Below are positions 57,418 to 64,000 of a DNA stretch of 64,000 bases, piece after piece. Under the pieces are notes generated by a model that had not been told where the DNA came from, ran no database searches, and saw only the letters and a program-made list of their open reading frames with translations. The translations under genes were made by a program, and so were the position numbers. Source of the stretch: Pseudomonas nicosulfuronedens. Lineage in GTDB: Bacteria > Pseudomonadota > Gammaproteobacteria > Pseudomonadales > Pseudomonadaceae. Position 1 is the stretch's first letter; each line of letters opens with the position of its first letter. The DNA lies in the NCBI RefSeq assembly GCF_005877905.1, contig NZ_SWDV01000031.1:1-64000 (forward strand). Reading direction: 5' to 3'.

Positions 57418-59091
57418 ATGGTTACTGGAGCCACGTCCCTCAGTCTGGTCCGCGACGAGCTGTTCGCCACGATGGAGGAGGCCGAGCAGAATCTCGAGCA
57501 CTTCATCGCCGAGCGCCAGAACGGCAGCCTGCTGCAACATTCCGTTGATTGCCTGAGCCAGATCCGCGGCACGCTCAATCTCATCGAGCTGGCCGGCGCT
57601 GAATTGCTGGCGCAGGAAGCGCTGGACCTGGCCACCGACATTCCGACCGGGGTCAGTGAAGACCGCGACGGCCAGCTGGCTGCGCTCGGCAACGCGCTCT
57701 ACGTGCTGCGCCGCTACCTGGAAAACCTCGAGGCACACCGCCAGGAAATCCCCGAGCTTCTGCTGCCGGCGATCAACGACGTGCGCCAGGCCGCTGGCCA
57801 GCCCGCGCTGCCCGAGAGCTTCTTCTTCAGCGCGCGTCTGGACCTGCCGCGCCCGCTGCGCGCCGTCACCGCGCCACAGGTGGACGACCCGGCCCGCGAA
57901 GTCCGCCGCCTGCGGCAGATGTACCAGGTCGGCCTGGTGGGTTTGATCCGGGAACAGAATCTCTATCCCAGCCTCAAGCTCATGGGCCGTGCGCTGGGCA
58001 AGCTCGACGTATTGCTGGGCAGTGCCGCGCGCACTCGCCTGTGCTGGGTCGGTGCAGGCGCGCTGGAGTCGCTGGTGGACGCGCAGATGCTGCCGCGCAA
58101 GACGCGCAAGCTGGTGTTTTCGCGTCTGGATCGCGAGCTCAAGCAACTGATCGTCAACCCGCAGTACGAAGCGCCGCGGCAATTGCTCAAGGAGCTCCTG
58201 TATCTCACCACGCTGGCTGATACCAGCGGTGTGCGCGCCACCGAGCTGCGCCAGGTGTTCGGCCTGGCGCCGCTGCCGTTTACCGATCACCTGCTCGAGG
58301 ACGAGTCGCAGCGCCTGTCCGGCCCTGGCCAATCGGTGATGCGCTCGCTATCGGTGGCAATCCGCGAGGAACTCACCGCCGTGAAGGACCAGCTCGACCT
58401 GATCGAGCGCGGCGTGTCCCAGGCCGATGCGCTGGGCATTCTGCACGCCCAGCTGGGCAAGCTGGCCAAGACCCTGGGCATGGTTGGCCTGAACTCTGCC
58501 GCCACTTCGCTGCAGCACCAGCATGGCGTGGTCGCCGGCTGGGTCTCCAGGGGAACGGTGGACGACCCTGCTGCGCTGAACTCCCTGGCCGATGCGTTGC
58601 TGTATGTCGAGAGCATGGTCGGCAATCTGGAGCGGGGCGAGCGCATGAGCACGCGTCCGACGCCGATGGGGGAGGACGACTCCTTCGCTGTGCACCAGCT
58701 CGCCGAGGCGCGCATCGTGGTGATCGACGAGGCCCAGGCGGGCCTGGCGCTGGCCAAGCGCGCGATTACCGCGTACCTGGAATCCAATGGCGACAAACTG
58801 CACCTGGCCAACGTCCCGGTCAGCCTGCAAGCGGTGCGTGGTGGCTTGTGGTTCCTCGGTCAGGAGCGCGCGGCATTGCTCGTGGGCGCCTGTGCCGATT
58901 ACATTCAGGGGCAGATGATCGAGACGACCCAGATGCCGTCCGAGCAGATGCTGGAGACCCTGGCGGATGCACTGACCGGCCTGGAGTACTACCTGGAGGG
59001 TGGAGCCATGATGCGGCCTGAAGGCCAACCCGACGTCCTGGACGTCGCCAGCGAGAGCGTCAAGGCCCTGGGCCTGACGGTGGCAGCCTGA
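57418..59091 (+). CDS. fimL: Twitching motility/virulence regulator FimL
   Basis: FimL scaffolds the Chp chemosensory system and adenylate cyclase CyaB, raising cAMP for Vfr-dependent virulence and type IV pili. The 557-residue protein resembles the N-terminus of ChpA. Its Hpt-like helices have Gln (SQIRGTLNL) where a phosphotransfer His would be, so it is a pseudo-Hpt. No other catalytic motif is seen. nudC starts on its stop codon (shared base at 59091), a fixed pairing in Pseudomonas. Confidence 0.94.
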   Translation: MVTGATSLSLVRDELFATMEEAEQNLEHFIAERQNGSLLQHSVDCLSQIRGTLNLIELAGAELLAQEALDLATDIPTGVSEDRDGQLAALGNALYVLRRYLENLEAHRQEIPELLLPAINDVRQAAGQPALPESFFFSARLDLPRPLRAVTAPQVDDPAREVRRLRQMYQVGLVGLIREQNLYPSLKLMGRALGKLDVLLGSAARTRLCWVGAGALESLVDAQMLPRKTRKLVFSRLDRELKQLIVNPQYEAPRQLLKELLYLTTLADTSGVRATELRQVFGLAPLPFTDHLLEDESQRLSGPGQSVMRSLSVAIREELTAVKDQLDLIERGVSQADALGILHAQLGKLAKTLGMVGLNSAATSLQHQHGVVAGWVSRGTVDDPAALNSLADALLYVESMVGNLERGERMSTRPTPMGEDDSFAVHQLAEARIVVIDEAQAGLALAKRAITAYLESNGDKLHLANVPVSLQAVRGGLWFLGQERAALLVGACADYIQGQMIETTQMPSEQMLETLADALTGLEYYLEGGAMMRPEGQPDVLDVASESVKALGLTVAA

Positions 59092-59930
59092 TGCGTACCG
59101 GGCGCTGGGAGTCCTCGATGTTCGAGGTCGCGGCGAACGGCGGCTGGGCGCTCGCCCACTGCCAGCAGCAGTTCCTCGCCGACAGCAACGGTGTGCTGTT
59201 TCCCCGTGACTGGCTCAAGCGCCAGGACCTCTCGGTGCTGTCCGAGCATGCCGTCGGCCAGTTCGACGGCGAGCCGGTGTACCTGCTGGAAATCGACCGT
59301 ACCGATCCGCTGGAGGGCGCCAGCTGGATCGGCCTGCGCCAGTTCATGATGCAGGCCGAGGAAGACATCTTTGCCATGCTCGGCTTCGCCAGCCAGATCG
59401 GTATCTGGTGGCGGCAGAACCGCTTCTGCGGCAGCTGCGGCCAGCCCAGCCAGCGCCTGCCTCGCGACCGCGCCATGCACTGCGAGAGCTGTGGCATCCA
59501 GCGCTACCCGTTGCTGTCGCCGAGCATGATCGTGCTGGTGACCCGTGGCGATGAAGTGCTGCTGGCGCGTTCGCCGCGCTTCGTGCCGGGGATGTACAGC
59601 ACCCTGGCCGGCTTCGTCGAGCCGGGCGAGTCGGTGGAGCACTGTGTCGCGCGCGAAGTGCGCGAAGAGGTGGGCGTGGAGATCGGCAATATCCGCTACA
59701 TGGGCAGCCAGCCCTGGCCGTTCCCGCATTCGCTGATGTTCGGCTACCACGCCGAGTACGTCAGCGGCGAGATCGTCATGCAGCCGGACGAGATCGAGGA
59801 TGCCCGCTGGTTCCACGTCGACGAGCTGCCGCGCCTGCCGGCCGAGCGCTCCATCGCCCGCTACCTGATCGAGGTCTACCTGGCGCGCCGCGCCGGTCGT
59901 CCCGATCCTGTCCTGCCCGGCGGCGCCTGA
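59091..59930 (+). CDS. nudC: NADH pyrophosphatase / RNA NAD-decapping hydrolase NudC
   Basis: NudC hydrolyses NADH and removes the NAD cap of RNAs. The 279-residue protein has the C4 zinc site (FCGSCGQ, CESCG), the Nudix box [20 protein letters not shown] (near 180-200) and the NudC-specific SQPWPFPHS. All parts are intact. Its ATG overlaps the stop codon of fimL by one base. Confidence 0.96.
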   Translation: MRTGRWESSMFEVAANGGWALAHCQQQFLADSNGVLFPRDWLKRQDLSVLSEHAVGQFDGEPVYLLEIDRTDPLEGASWIGLRQFMMQAEEDIFAMLGFASQIGIWWRQNRFCGSCGQPSQRLPRDRAMHCESCGIQRYPLLSPSMIVLVTRGDEVLLARSPRFVPGMYSTLAGFVEPGESVEHCVAREVREEVGVEIGNIRYMGSQPWPFPHSLMFGYHAEYVSGEIVMQPDEIEDARWFHVDELPRLPAERSIARYLIEVYLARRAGRPDPVLPGGA

Positions 59931-59953
59931 ATCCAGGCGCCGCAACGGCCGCC

Positions 59954-60736
59954 TCAGGCCGCGGCGGAGAACCAGTGCTGCCAGGCCAGGCGCACGGTCA
60001 GAGCGAGCACCACCAGAATGAATACCGGACGAATGAACTTGGCACCGCCGCCAATGGCCGTGCGCGCGCCAAAATAGGCGCCGACCATCAGCGAACTGCC
60101 CATGCACAGGCCCAGCAGCCAGACCACCTGACCCGAGGCGATGAACACCGCCAGCGCGACGATATTGCTGACGAAGTTCATGCTGCGCGCCACGCCGCTG
60201 GCGCGGACCAGGTCGAGCGGGTACATCAGCAAGGTGCTGACAGTCCAGAAGGCGCCAGTGCCGGGCCCGGCCACGCCGTCGTAGAAACCCAGGCCCAGAC
60301 CCTGTGGCCACTGGCGGCGCTGGGCAATGCGCGGATTGGCGTCCAGCGGCGCCTCGGGTGTCTTGCCGAACAGCAGGTAGAGGCCGCAACCGAACACCAC
60401 CACCGGCAGCATGCGGTTCAGCCATTCCGCTGGCATCAGGTGCGCAGCCCAGGCACCCAGGGCTGCGCCGATGGCGGTGGCGATCAGGCCCTTGCGCCAC
60501 TGGCGCGGCTGGAACAGCTTGCGGCGGTAGAAGGTATGGCTGGCCACGGCGGCGCCGAAGGTCGAGCTCAGCTTGTTGGTGCCCAGCGCCAGGTGCGGAG
60601 GGACGCCAGCAGTGAGCAGGGCAGGGATGGTCAGCAGGCCGCCGCCACCGGCGATGGCGTCGATGAAGCCGGCGAGGAAGGCAACGCCGGCGAGAATGAC
60701 GAGGGTGGTCGGGTCTACGACGAGTTCGAAGGGCAT
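59954..60736 (-). CDS. TauE/SafE family membrane transporter
   Basis: The 260-residue protein has about eight hydrophobic segments in two related halves. It has the family motifs GFIDAIAGGGGLLTIPAL near the start and GFYDGVAGPGTGAFW at the second half. Such proteins (YfcA group) are thought to export sulfonate or sulfur-containing anions; the substrate is unknown. It converges with nudC and is divergent from the next gene. Confidence 0.9.
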   Translation of the reverse strand: MPFELVVDPTTLVILAGVAFLAGFIDAIAGGGGLLTIPALLTAGVPPHLALGTNKLSSTFGAAVASHTFYRRKLFQPRQWRKGLIATAIGAALGAWAAHLMPAEWLNRMLPVVVFGCGLYLLFGKTPEAPLDANPRIAQRRQWPQGLGLGFYDGVAGPGTGAFWTVSTLLMYPLDLVRASGVARSMNFVSNIVALAVFIASGQVVWLLGLCMGSSLMVGAYFGARTAIGGGAKFIRPVFILVVLALTVRLAWQHWFSAAA

Positions 60737-60892
60737 GGGTCAGGCCTTGATCGGGGGCCCGTGGCGCCACTCTCTTGTAAAGAATGGCGCGCGGGAAACG
60801 TTAACGGGCCCGAAAGCTGCGACGGTCTGGCTGGCCGCGCAGGGATGCGGTGCGCATAATGCCGGCATTTCTACGAGGAAGGAAATCATTCG

Positions 60893-61537
60893 ATGCAGTA
60901 CGACGGTCTGGCCTGGGTCGTTGCCTTCTTGGCCCTGTTGGCCCTGGTGGTAGCCGCCCGCATTCTGTTCGACCGTCACTGGTTCCTCGGCTGGTTGCGG
61001 GGTACGGCGGGCATGCTGTTCGTGGCTGTCGCCGTGTTGGTGGCGCTGGTGGCCTGGGATCTGCGCAGCTACGACCCGCTGCCGGCAGAGCGTCCGCTGG
61101 CGACGCTGAGCTTTCACAAGGTCGGTGAGCAGCGCTATGACGTCACCGTGCTGCAGGGCGATGAGGAGCGTCGCGTGGAACTGGCTGGCGACCTCTGGCA
61201 GCTGGATGCGCGGGTGCTGGAATGGAAAGGGCTGGCACGCTTGATCGGCCTGGCGCCGGGTTACCGCCTGCAGGACCTCAGCGGCCGCTTCCTGGCCGTG
61301 GAGCAGCAGAGCCTGGGGCGCAAGGTGGCGCTGGCGGACGACGTGCTGGGGCTCGATCTGTGGCGCTGGTTGCGCGACGGCCAGCATGACCTGCTGACCT
61401 TCGTGCCCAAGGCAGGCCGGGTGAACTACCTGCCGTTGGCCGACCAGGCCGTTTTCGCAGTGCGCTACGGGGCCGGTGGGTTGACCGCCGAGCCAATGAA
61501 CGCGGCGGCGAATCAGGCGCTGAAAGACTGGCAGTGA
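60893..61537 (+). CDS. Conserved membrane protein of unknown function
   Basis: The 214-residue protein has two N-terminal membrane segments (about 8-24 and 36-54), followed by a soluble beta-rich region with no motif I recognise. ATG 60893 has GAGGAAGG upstream. It is likely the counterpart of an uncharacterised protein at this place in PAO1. Homologues are sometimes labelled multidrug transporter, but nothing in the sequence supports a transport function. Confidence 0.75.
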   Translation: MQYDGLAWVVAFLALLALVVAARILFDRHWFLGWLRGTAGMLFVAVAVLVALVAWDLRSYDPLPAERPLATLSFHKVGEQRYDVTVLQGDEERRVELAGDLWQLDARVLEWKGLARLIGLAPGYRLQDLSGRFLAVEQQSLGRKVALADDVLGLDLWRWLRDGQHDLLTFVPKAGRVNYLPLADQAVFAVRYGAGGLTAEPMNAAANQALKDWQ

Positions 61538-61547
61538 CTGCTTTTCT

Positions 61548-61573
61548 GTAGGAGCGAGCAAGCTCGCTCCTAC
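61548..61573. repeat. Collapsed REPIN (single short palindrome)
   Basis: GTAGGAGCGAGC, then AA, then GCTCGCTCCTAC: the outer 12-bp arms of the REPIN joined directly. It looks like an internal deletion product of a copy like those at 19077 and 20914. Confidence 0.85.
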
Positions 61574-61595
61574 AAAGAGCCGCTCGTTCGGAAAT

Positions 61596-61626
61596 GAAAA
61601 AAGGGAGCCAATCGGCTCCCTTTTTC
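61596..61626. terminator. Bidirectional terminator
   Basis: AAAAAAGGGAGCC AATC GGCTCCCTTTTT, with A and T tracts on both strands, between the converging membrane protein and SDR genes. Confidence 0.92.
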
Positions 61627-61642
61627 GTTTCCTCGATCAGGC

Positions 61643-62410
61643 TCAGGCGAGGAAGCCGCCGTCCACGTTCAGCGTGACGCCGGTGGTGTAGCTGGAGGCA
61701 TCGCTGGCGAGGTACAGCACGGCGCCGGCCATTTCGCTCGGGTCGGCCACGCGCTTGAGCGGGATGCGCTGCAGGGCAACGTTGCGGATGGCGTCGTTGC
61801 TCACCAGCGCCGAGGCGAACTTGGTGTCGGTCAGGCCCGGCAGCAGGGCGTTGCAGCGAATGTTGAACTGCGCGCACTCCTTGGCGAAGACCTTGGTCAT
61901 GCTGATCACCGCGGCCTTGGTCACCGAGTAGATGCCCTGGAACTCGCCGGGAGTGACGCCGTTCACCGAGGCGACGTTGATGATGCTGCCGCCGCCGTTG
62001 GCCTTCATCAGCTTGCCGCCTTCGATGGACATGAAGTAGTAGCCGCGGATGTTCACGTCGACGGTCTTCTGGAAGGCCGACAGGTCGGTGTCCAGTACGT
62101 TGCAGAACTGCGGGTTGGTGGCAGCGTTGTTGACCAGGATGTCCAGGCGGCCGAACTGCTCGCGGATCTGTGCGAAGACGGCCTGGATCTGCTCCATCTC
62201 GCCGATGTGGCAGGCAATCGCGGTGGCCTTGCCGCCGGCGGCGACGATTTCGTCAGCCACGGCCTGGCAGCCGTCGATCTTGCGGCTGGAGACGATCACG
62301 TGGGCGCCCTGTTGGGCCAGCAGCTTGGCGATGGCCTCGCCGATGCCACGGCTGGCGCCGGAGACGAAGGCGATCTTGCCTTCGAGGTCGAACAGTTGGG
62401 TCTTGGACAT
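61643..62410 (-). CDS. Short-chain dehydrogenase/reductase
   Basis: The 255-residue classical SDR has the cofactor motif VSGASRGIGEAI (near 14-25), NNAATN, the catalytic serine in VASVNG and YSVTK with Tyr and Lys. The C-terminal GVTLNVDGGFLA is typical. The substrate is unknown; the FabG-like form and the neighbours (ACAD10-type protein 27 nt upstream, SCP2-type protein) suggest acyl-CoA or sterol/lipid metabolism. ATG 62410 has AAGGAG. Confidence 0.93.
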   Translation of the reverse strand: MSKTQLFDLEGKIAFVSGASRGIGEAIAKLLAQQGAHVIVSSRKIDGCQAVADEIVAAGGKATAIACHIGEMEQIQAVFAQIREQFGRLDILVNNAATNPQFCNVLDTDLSAFQKTVDVNIRGYYFMSIEGGKLMKANGGGSIINVASVNGVTPGEFQGIYSVTKAAVISMTKVFAKECAQFNIRCNALLPGLTDTKFASALVSNDAIRNVALQRIPLKRVADPSEMAGAVLYLASDASSYTTGVTLNVDGGFLA

Positions 62411-62437
62411 GGGGGTTCTCCTTGTTCTGGGGCGCCT

Positions 62438-63505
62438 TTACAGGCGGGACTTGCCGATGACTTGCAGGCTCACCTGTTCCAGCAGCTTGTTGGCGTGGAT
62501 GAAGGTGGCGAAGCGCTTGTCCTGGGTCTGGCCGTGGAAGAAGCGGTAGTAGATCTGCTGCATGATGCCGGCCAGGCGGAACAGGCCGTAGGTGTAGTAG
62601 TAATCCAGGTTGTCGATCTGGATGCCGGCGCGCTCGGCGTAGTAGTCGGCGAACTGCTGGCGGGTCAGCATGCCCGGCTCATGGCTGGGCTGGCGGCGCA
62701 GCATCTGCATCGGCTGCGGATCACCCGCTTCGATCCAGTAGGCGAGGGTGTTGCCCAGGTCCATCAGCGGGTCGCCGATGGTGGTCATCTCCCAGTCGAG
62801 CACGCCGATGATCTGCATCGGGTTGTTCGGGTCGAGGATGACGTTGTCGAAGCGGTAGTCGTTGTGGACGATGCCCGGCTTGTGATGATCGGCCGGCATC
62901 TTCTCGCGCAGCCACACCTTCACCTGCTCCCAGGCAGGTGCGTCGGGGGTCAGGGACTTCTCGTAGCGATCGATCCAGCCGCCGATCTGGCGCTGCACGT
63001 AGCCCTCGGGCTTGCCCAGGTCGCCCAGGCCGCAGGCGTTGTAGTCGACGTTGTGCAGGTCGACGAATTTGTCGATGAAGCTCTTGCACAGGGCGGTGGT
63101 CTTCTCGGCGTCGAGGTTCAGTTCCTTGGGCAGGTCACTGCGCAGGATGATGCCGTTGACCCGCTCCATGACGTAGAACTCGGCGCCGATCACCGATTCG
63201 TCGGTGCAGTAGGCGTACGCCTTGGGGCAGTAGGGGAAGCCGTCCTTGAGCTGGTTCAGGATGCGGAACTCGCGCCCCATGTCGTGGGCCGACTTGGCCT
63301 TCTTGCCGAACGGCGGGCGGCGCAGGACCAGCTCCTGGTTGTCGTACTGGATCAGGTAAGTCAGGTTCGAGGCACCGCCAGGGAACTGGCTGATGCGCGG
63401 CTGACCCTGCAGGCCGGAGATGTGGTCCTTGAGGTAGCCGTCGATCACGGCGGCATCGAGTTCTTCGCCTTCGCGGGAGCGGATGGTCTGGTCGGTCAAC
63501 GACAT
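62438..63505 (-). CDS. Aminoglycoside phosphotransferase-like kinase (ACAD10 family)
   Basis: The 355-residue protein is an APH/choline-kinase fold with a glycine loop (FPGGASNLTYLI), Lys/Arg in ELVLRRPP, the catalytic HNDYRFDNVILD (Brenner motif) and DWEMTTIGDPLMDLG. This subgroup is associated with acyl-CoA dehydrogenases and, in animals, ACAD10/11 phosphorylate 4-hydroxyacyl-CoA for lipid breakdown. The role here is inferred from that. It is co-directional with the SDR and separated from it by 27 nt, so likely one operon. Confidence 0.88.
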   Translation of the reverse strand: MSLTDQTIRSREGEELDAAVIDGYLKDHISGLQGQPRISQFPGGASNLTYLIQYDNQELVLRRPPFGKKAKSAHDMGREFRILNQLKDGFPYCPKAYAYCTDESVIGAEFYVMERVNGIILRSDLPKELNLDAEKTTALCKSFIDKFVDLHNVDYNACGLGDLGKPEGYVQRQIGGWIDRYEKSLTPDAPAWEQVKVWLREKMPADHHKPGIVHNDYRFDNVILDPNNPMQIIGVLDWEMTTIGDPLMDLGNTLAYWIEAGDPQPMQMLRRQPSHEPGMLTRQQFADYYAERAGIQIDNLDYYYTYGLFRLAGIMQQIYYRFFHGQTQDKRFATFIHANKLLEQVSLQVIGKSRL

Positions 63506-63720
63506 GCTGGTCCCTTTTTATCTAGGAGCTCGTCTTGTACTGGACTTCCCCGCGGGCCCGAGGCGCCGGAGGGGATGCGCGCAAGTCGGCGTCGTGCTGG
63601 TGCCTGATGAATCGTGGCAGGATCAGGCAAAGCAATGATGGCGCCGGGTGATCATTGGCTAATCTAATGTCCGACCCCGTCCGTCACAAGCACACAAAGC
63701 CCTTATTGGTATTCGTGTTG

Positions 63721-63749
63721 GGCCCCGATCAGGCTGCCTGATCCGGGCC
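63721..63749. repeat. Long hairpin in the gap upstream of the ACAD10-type gene
   Basis: GGCCC-C-GATCAGG, CTG, CCTGATC-C-GGGCC form a 12-bp stem with one C-C mismatch. It lies in the 323-nt space between the ACAD10-type gene start and the SCP2-type gene end, which has no ORF. The minus strand there should carry the promoter of the kinase-SDR operon, but I found no confident consensus. Confidence 0.6.
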
Positions 63750-63769
63750 TTGCAGCGGCGCGCGGGCAT

Positions 63770-63801
63770 AAAAAAACCGGAGCCATGGACTCCGGTTTTT
63801 T
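63770..63801 (-). terminator. Terminator after the SCP2-type gene
   Basis: AAAAAACCGGAG, a short loop, CTCCGGTTTTTT. It lies behind the stop of the minus-strand gene at the window edge and is symmetrical enough to work both ways. Confidence 0.9.
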
Positions 63802-63828
63802 GCGTCGCGCGGGGCGGTTGCCTCGGGC

Positions 63829-64000
63829 TCAGACCGGGAACAGTTCGCCCAGCTTCATTGCCAGCATCATGTCGCCTTCGGCGCGCAGCTTGCCAGCCAT
63901 GAAGGCCTGCATGCCGTCGGTTTCGCCGCTGGTGATGCCCTTGAGGGTTTCGCTGTCCATGATCAGGGTGACGTTGGGGGACTCGGCGTCGCCCTGCACG
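63829..64000 (-). CDS. SCP2 sterol-carrier domain protein, C-terminal part (5' cut by window edge)
   Basis: The frame ending at TGA (63831-63829) encodes about 56 residues: VTLIMDSETLKGITSGE, MQAFMAGKLRAEGDMM and MKLGELFPV at the end. This is the end of an SCP2 domain, a lipid-binding fold. Small pseudomonad SCP2 proteins are about 104 residues, so roughly half is visible. Its place next to the SDR and ACAD10-type genes fits lipid metabolism. Confidence 0.85.
   Translation of the reverse strand, partial: VQGDAESPNVTLIMDSETLKGITSGETDGMQAFMAGKLRAEGDMMLAMKLGELFPV

Overview
The window reads as a chromosomal segment of a Pseudomonas in or near the P. aeruginosa group (for example P. citronellolis, P. 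nitroreducens or P. knackmussii). It is GC-rich with strong codon bias. It carries sigX-oprF, a NasS/NasT nitrate assimilation cluster, acnB, tig-clpP-clpX-lon-hupB-ppiD, fimL and ldcA. From memory, the gene order follows P. aeruginosa PAO1 from about PA1776 to PA1830. It also carries Pseudomonas REPIN repeats with the GTAG head. I saw no IS element, integrase, prophage, CRISPR array or rRNA. Species assignment is inference.

Layout. 1-1.4 kb: end of the ECF sigma factor gene sigX and the porin gene oprF. 1.4-15.3 kb, all minus strand: nitrate assimilation. One operon is nirB-nirD-nasC-cobA (NADH-nitrite reductase, nitrate reductase, and SUMT for siroheme). A second is nasA plus a PP2C/Ser-Thr kinase fusion. 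Then come a cytochrome c, a thioesterase and an alginate-lyase-like protein, and finally nasS-nasT. Three operons (nirB, nasA, nasS) each begin with a sigma-54 promoter (GG-N10-GC), then a pair of hexaloop hairpins with A at loop position 1 and G at position 4, then an intrinsic terminator whose 5' arm overlaps the second hairpin. This is the layout expected for NasT (ANTAR) antitermination. It implies that nitrogen limitation (NtrC/RpoN) and nitrate (NasS/NasT) jointly gate reduction, uptake and the regulators themselves.

15.5-27.8 kb: acnB with an unusual nested inverted repeat upstream, a DUF1289 protein, a tandem universal stress protein with an Anr-type box, miaE, an SPFH membrane protein, lpxH, ppiB, glnS, cysS and folD. 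28-37 kb: tRNA-Arg(TCT), tRNA-His and tRNA-Leu(TAG), then the protein quality control block tig, clpP, clpX, lon, hupB, ppiD. clpX and lon have sigma-32-like promoters, and a tRNA-like relic lies after hupB. 37-45.3 kb: fabI and a five-gene peptide ABC transporter operon (Npp/Yej type, two binding proteins). 45.4-50 kb: mltD, gloB, a yafS-type methyltransferase, rnhA, dnaQ.

50.2-64 kb: the lysine decarboxylase gene ldcA is separated from its likely antiporter partner by a GAF-PAS-GGDEF-EAL protein. Then follow a dienoyl-CoA isomerase-like crotonase, fimL, nudC, a TauE/SafE exporter, a small membrane protein, an SDR, an ACAD10-type phosphotransferase, and the end of an SCP2-type sterol-carrier protein cut by the window edge. 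Most of the window is conserved housekeeping sequence. The best leads are the triple NasT/RpoN leader system (including apparent NasST autoregulation), the kinase tied to nasA, the nested palindrome at acnB, the tRNA-like element after hupB and the c-di-GMP gene inside the lysine decarboxylase locus.
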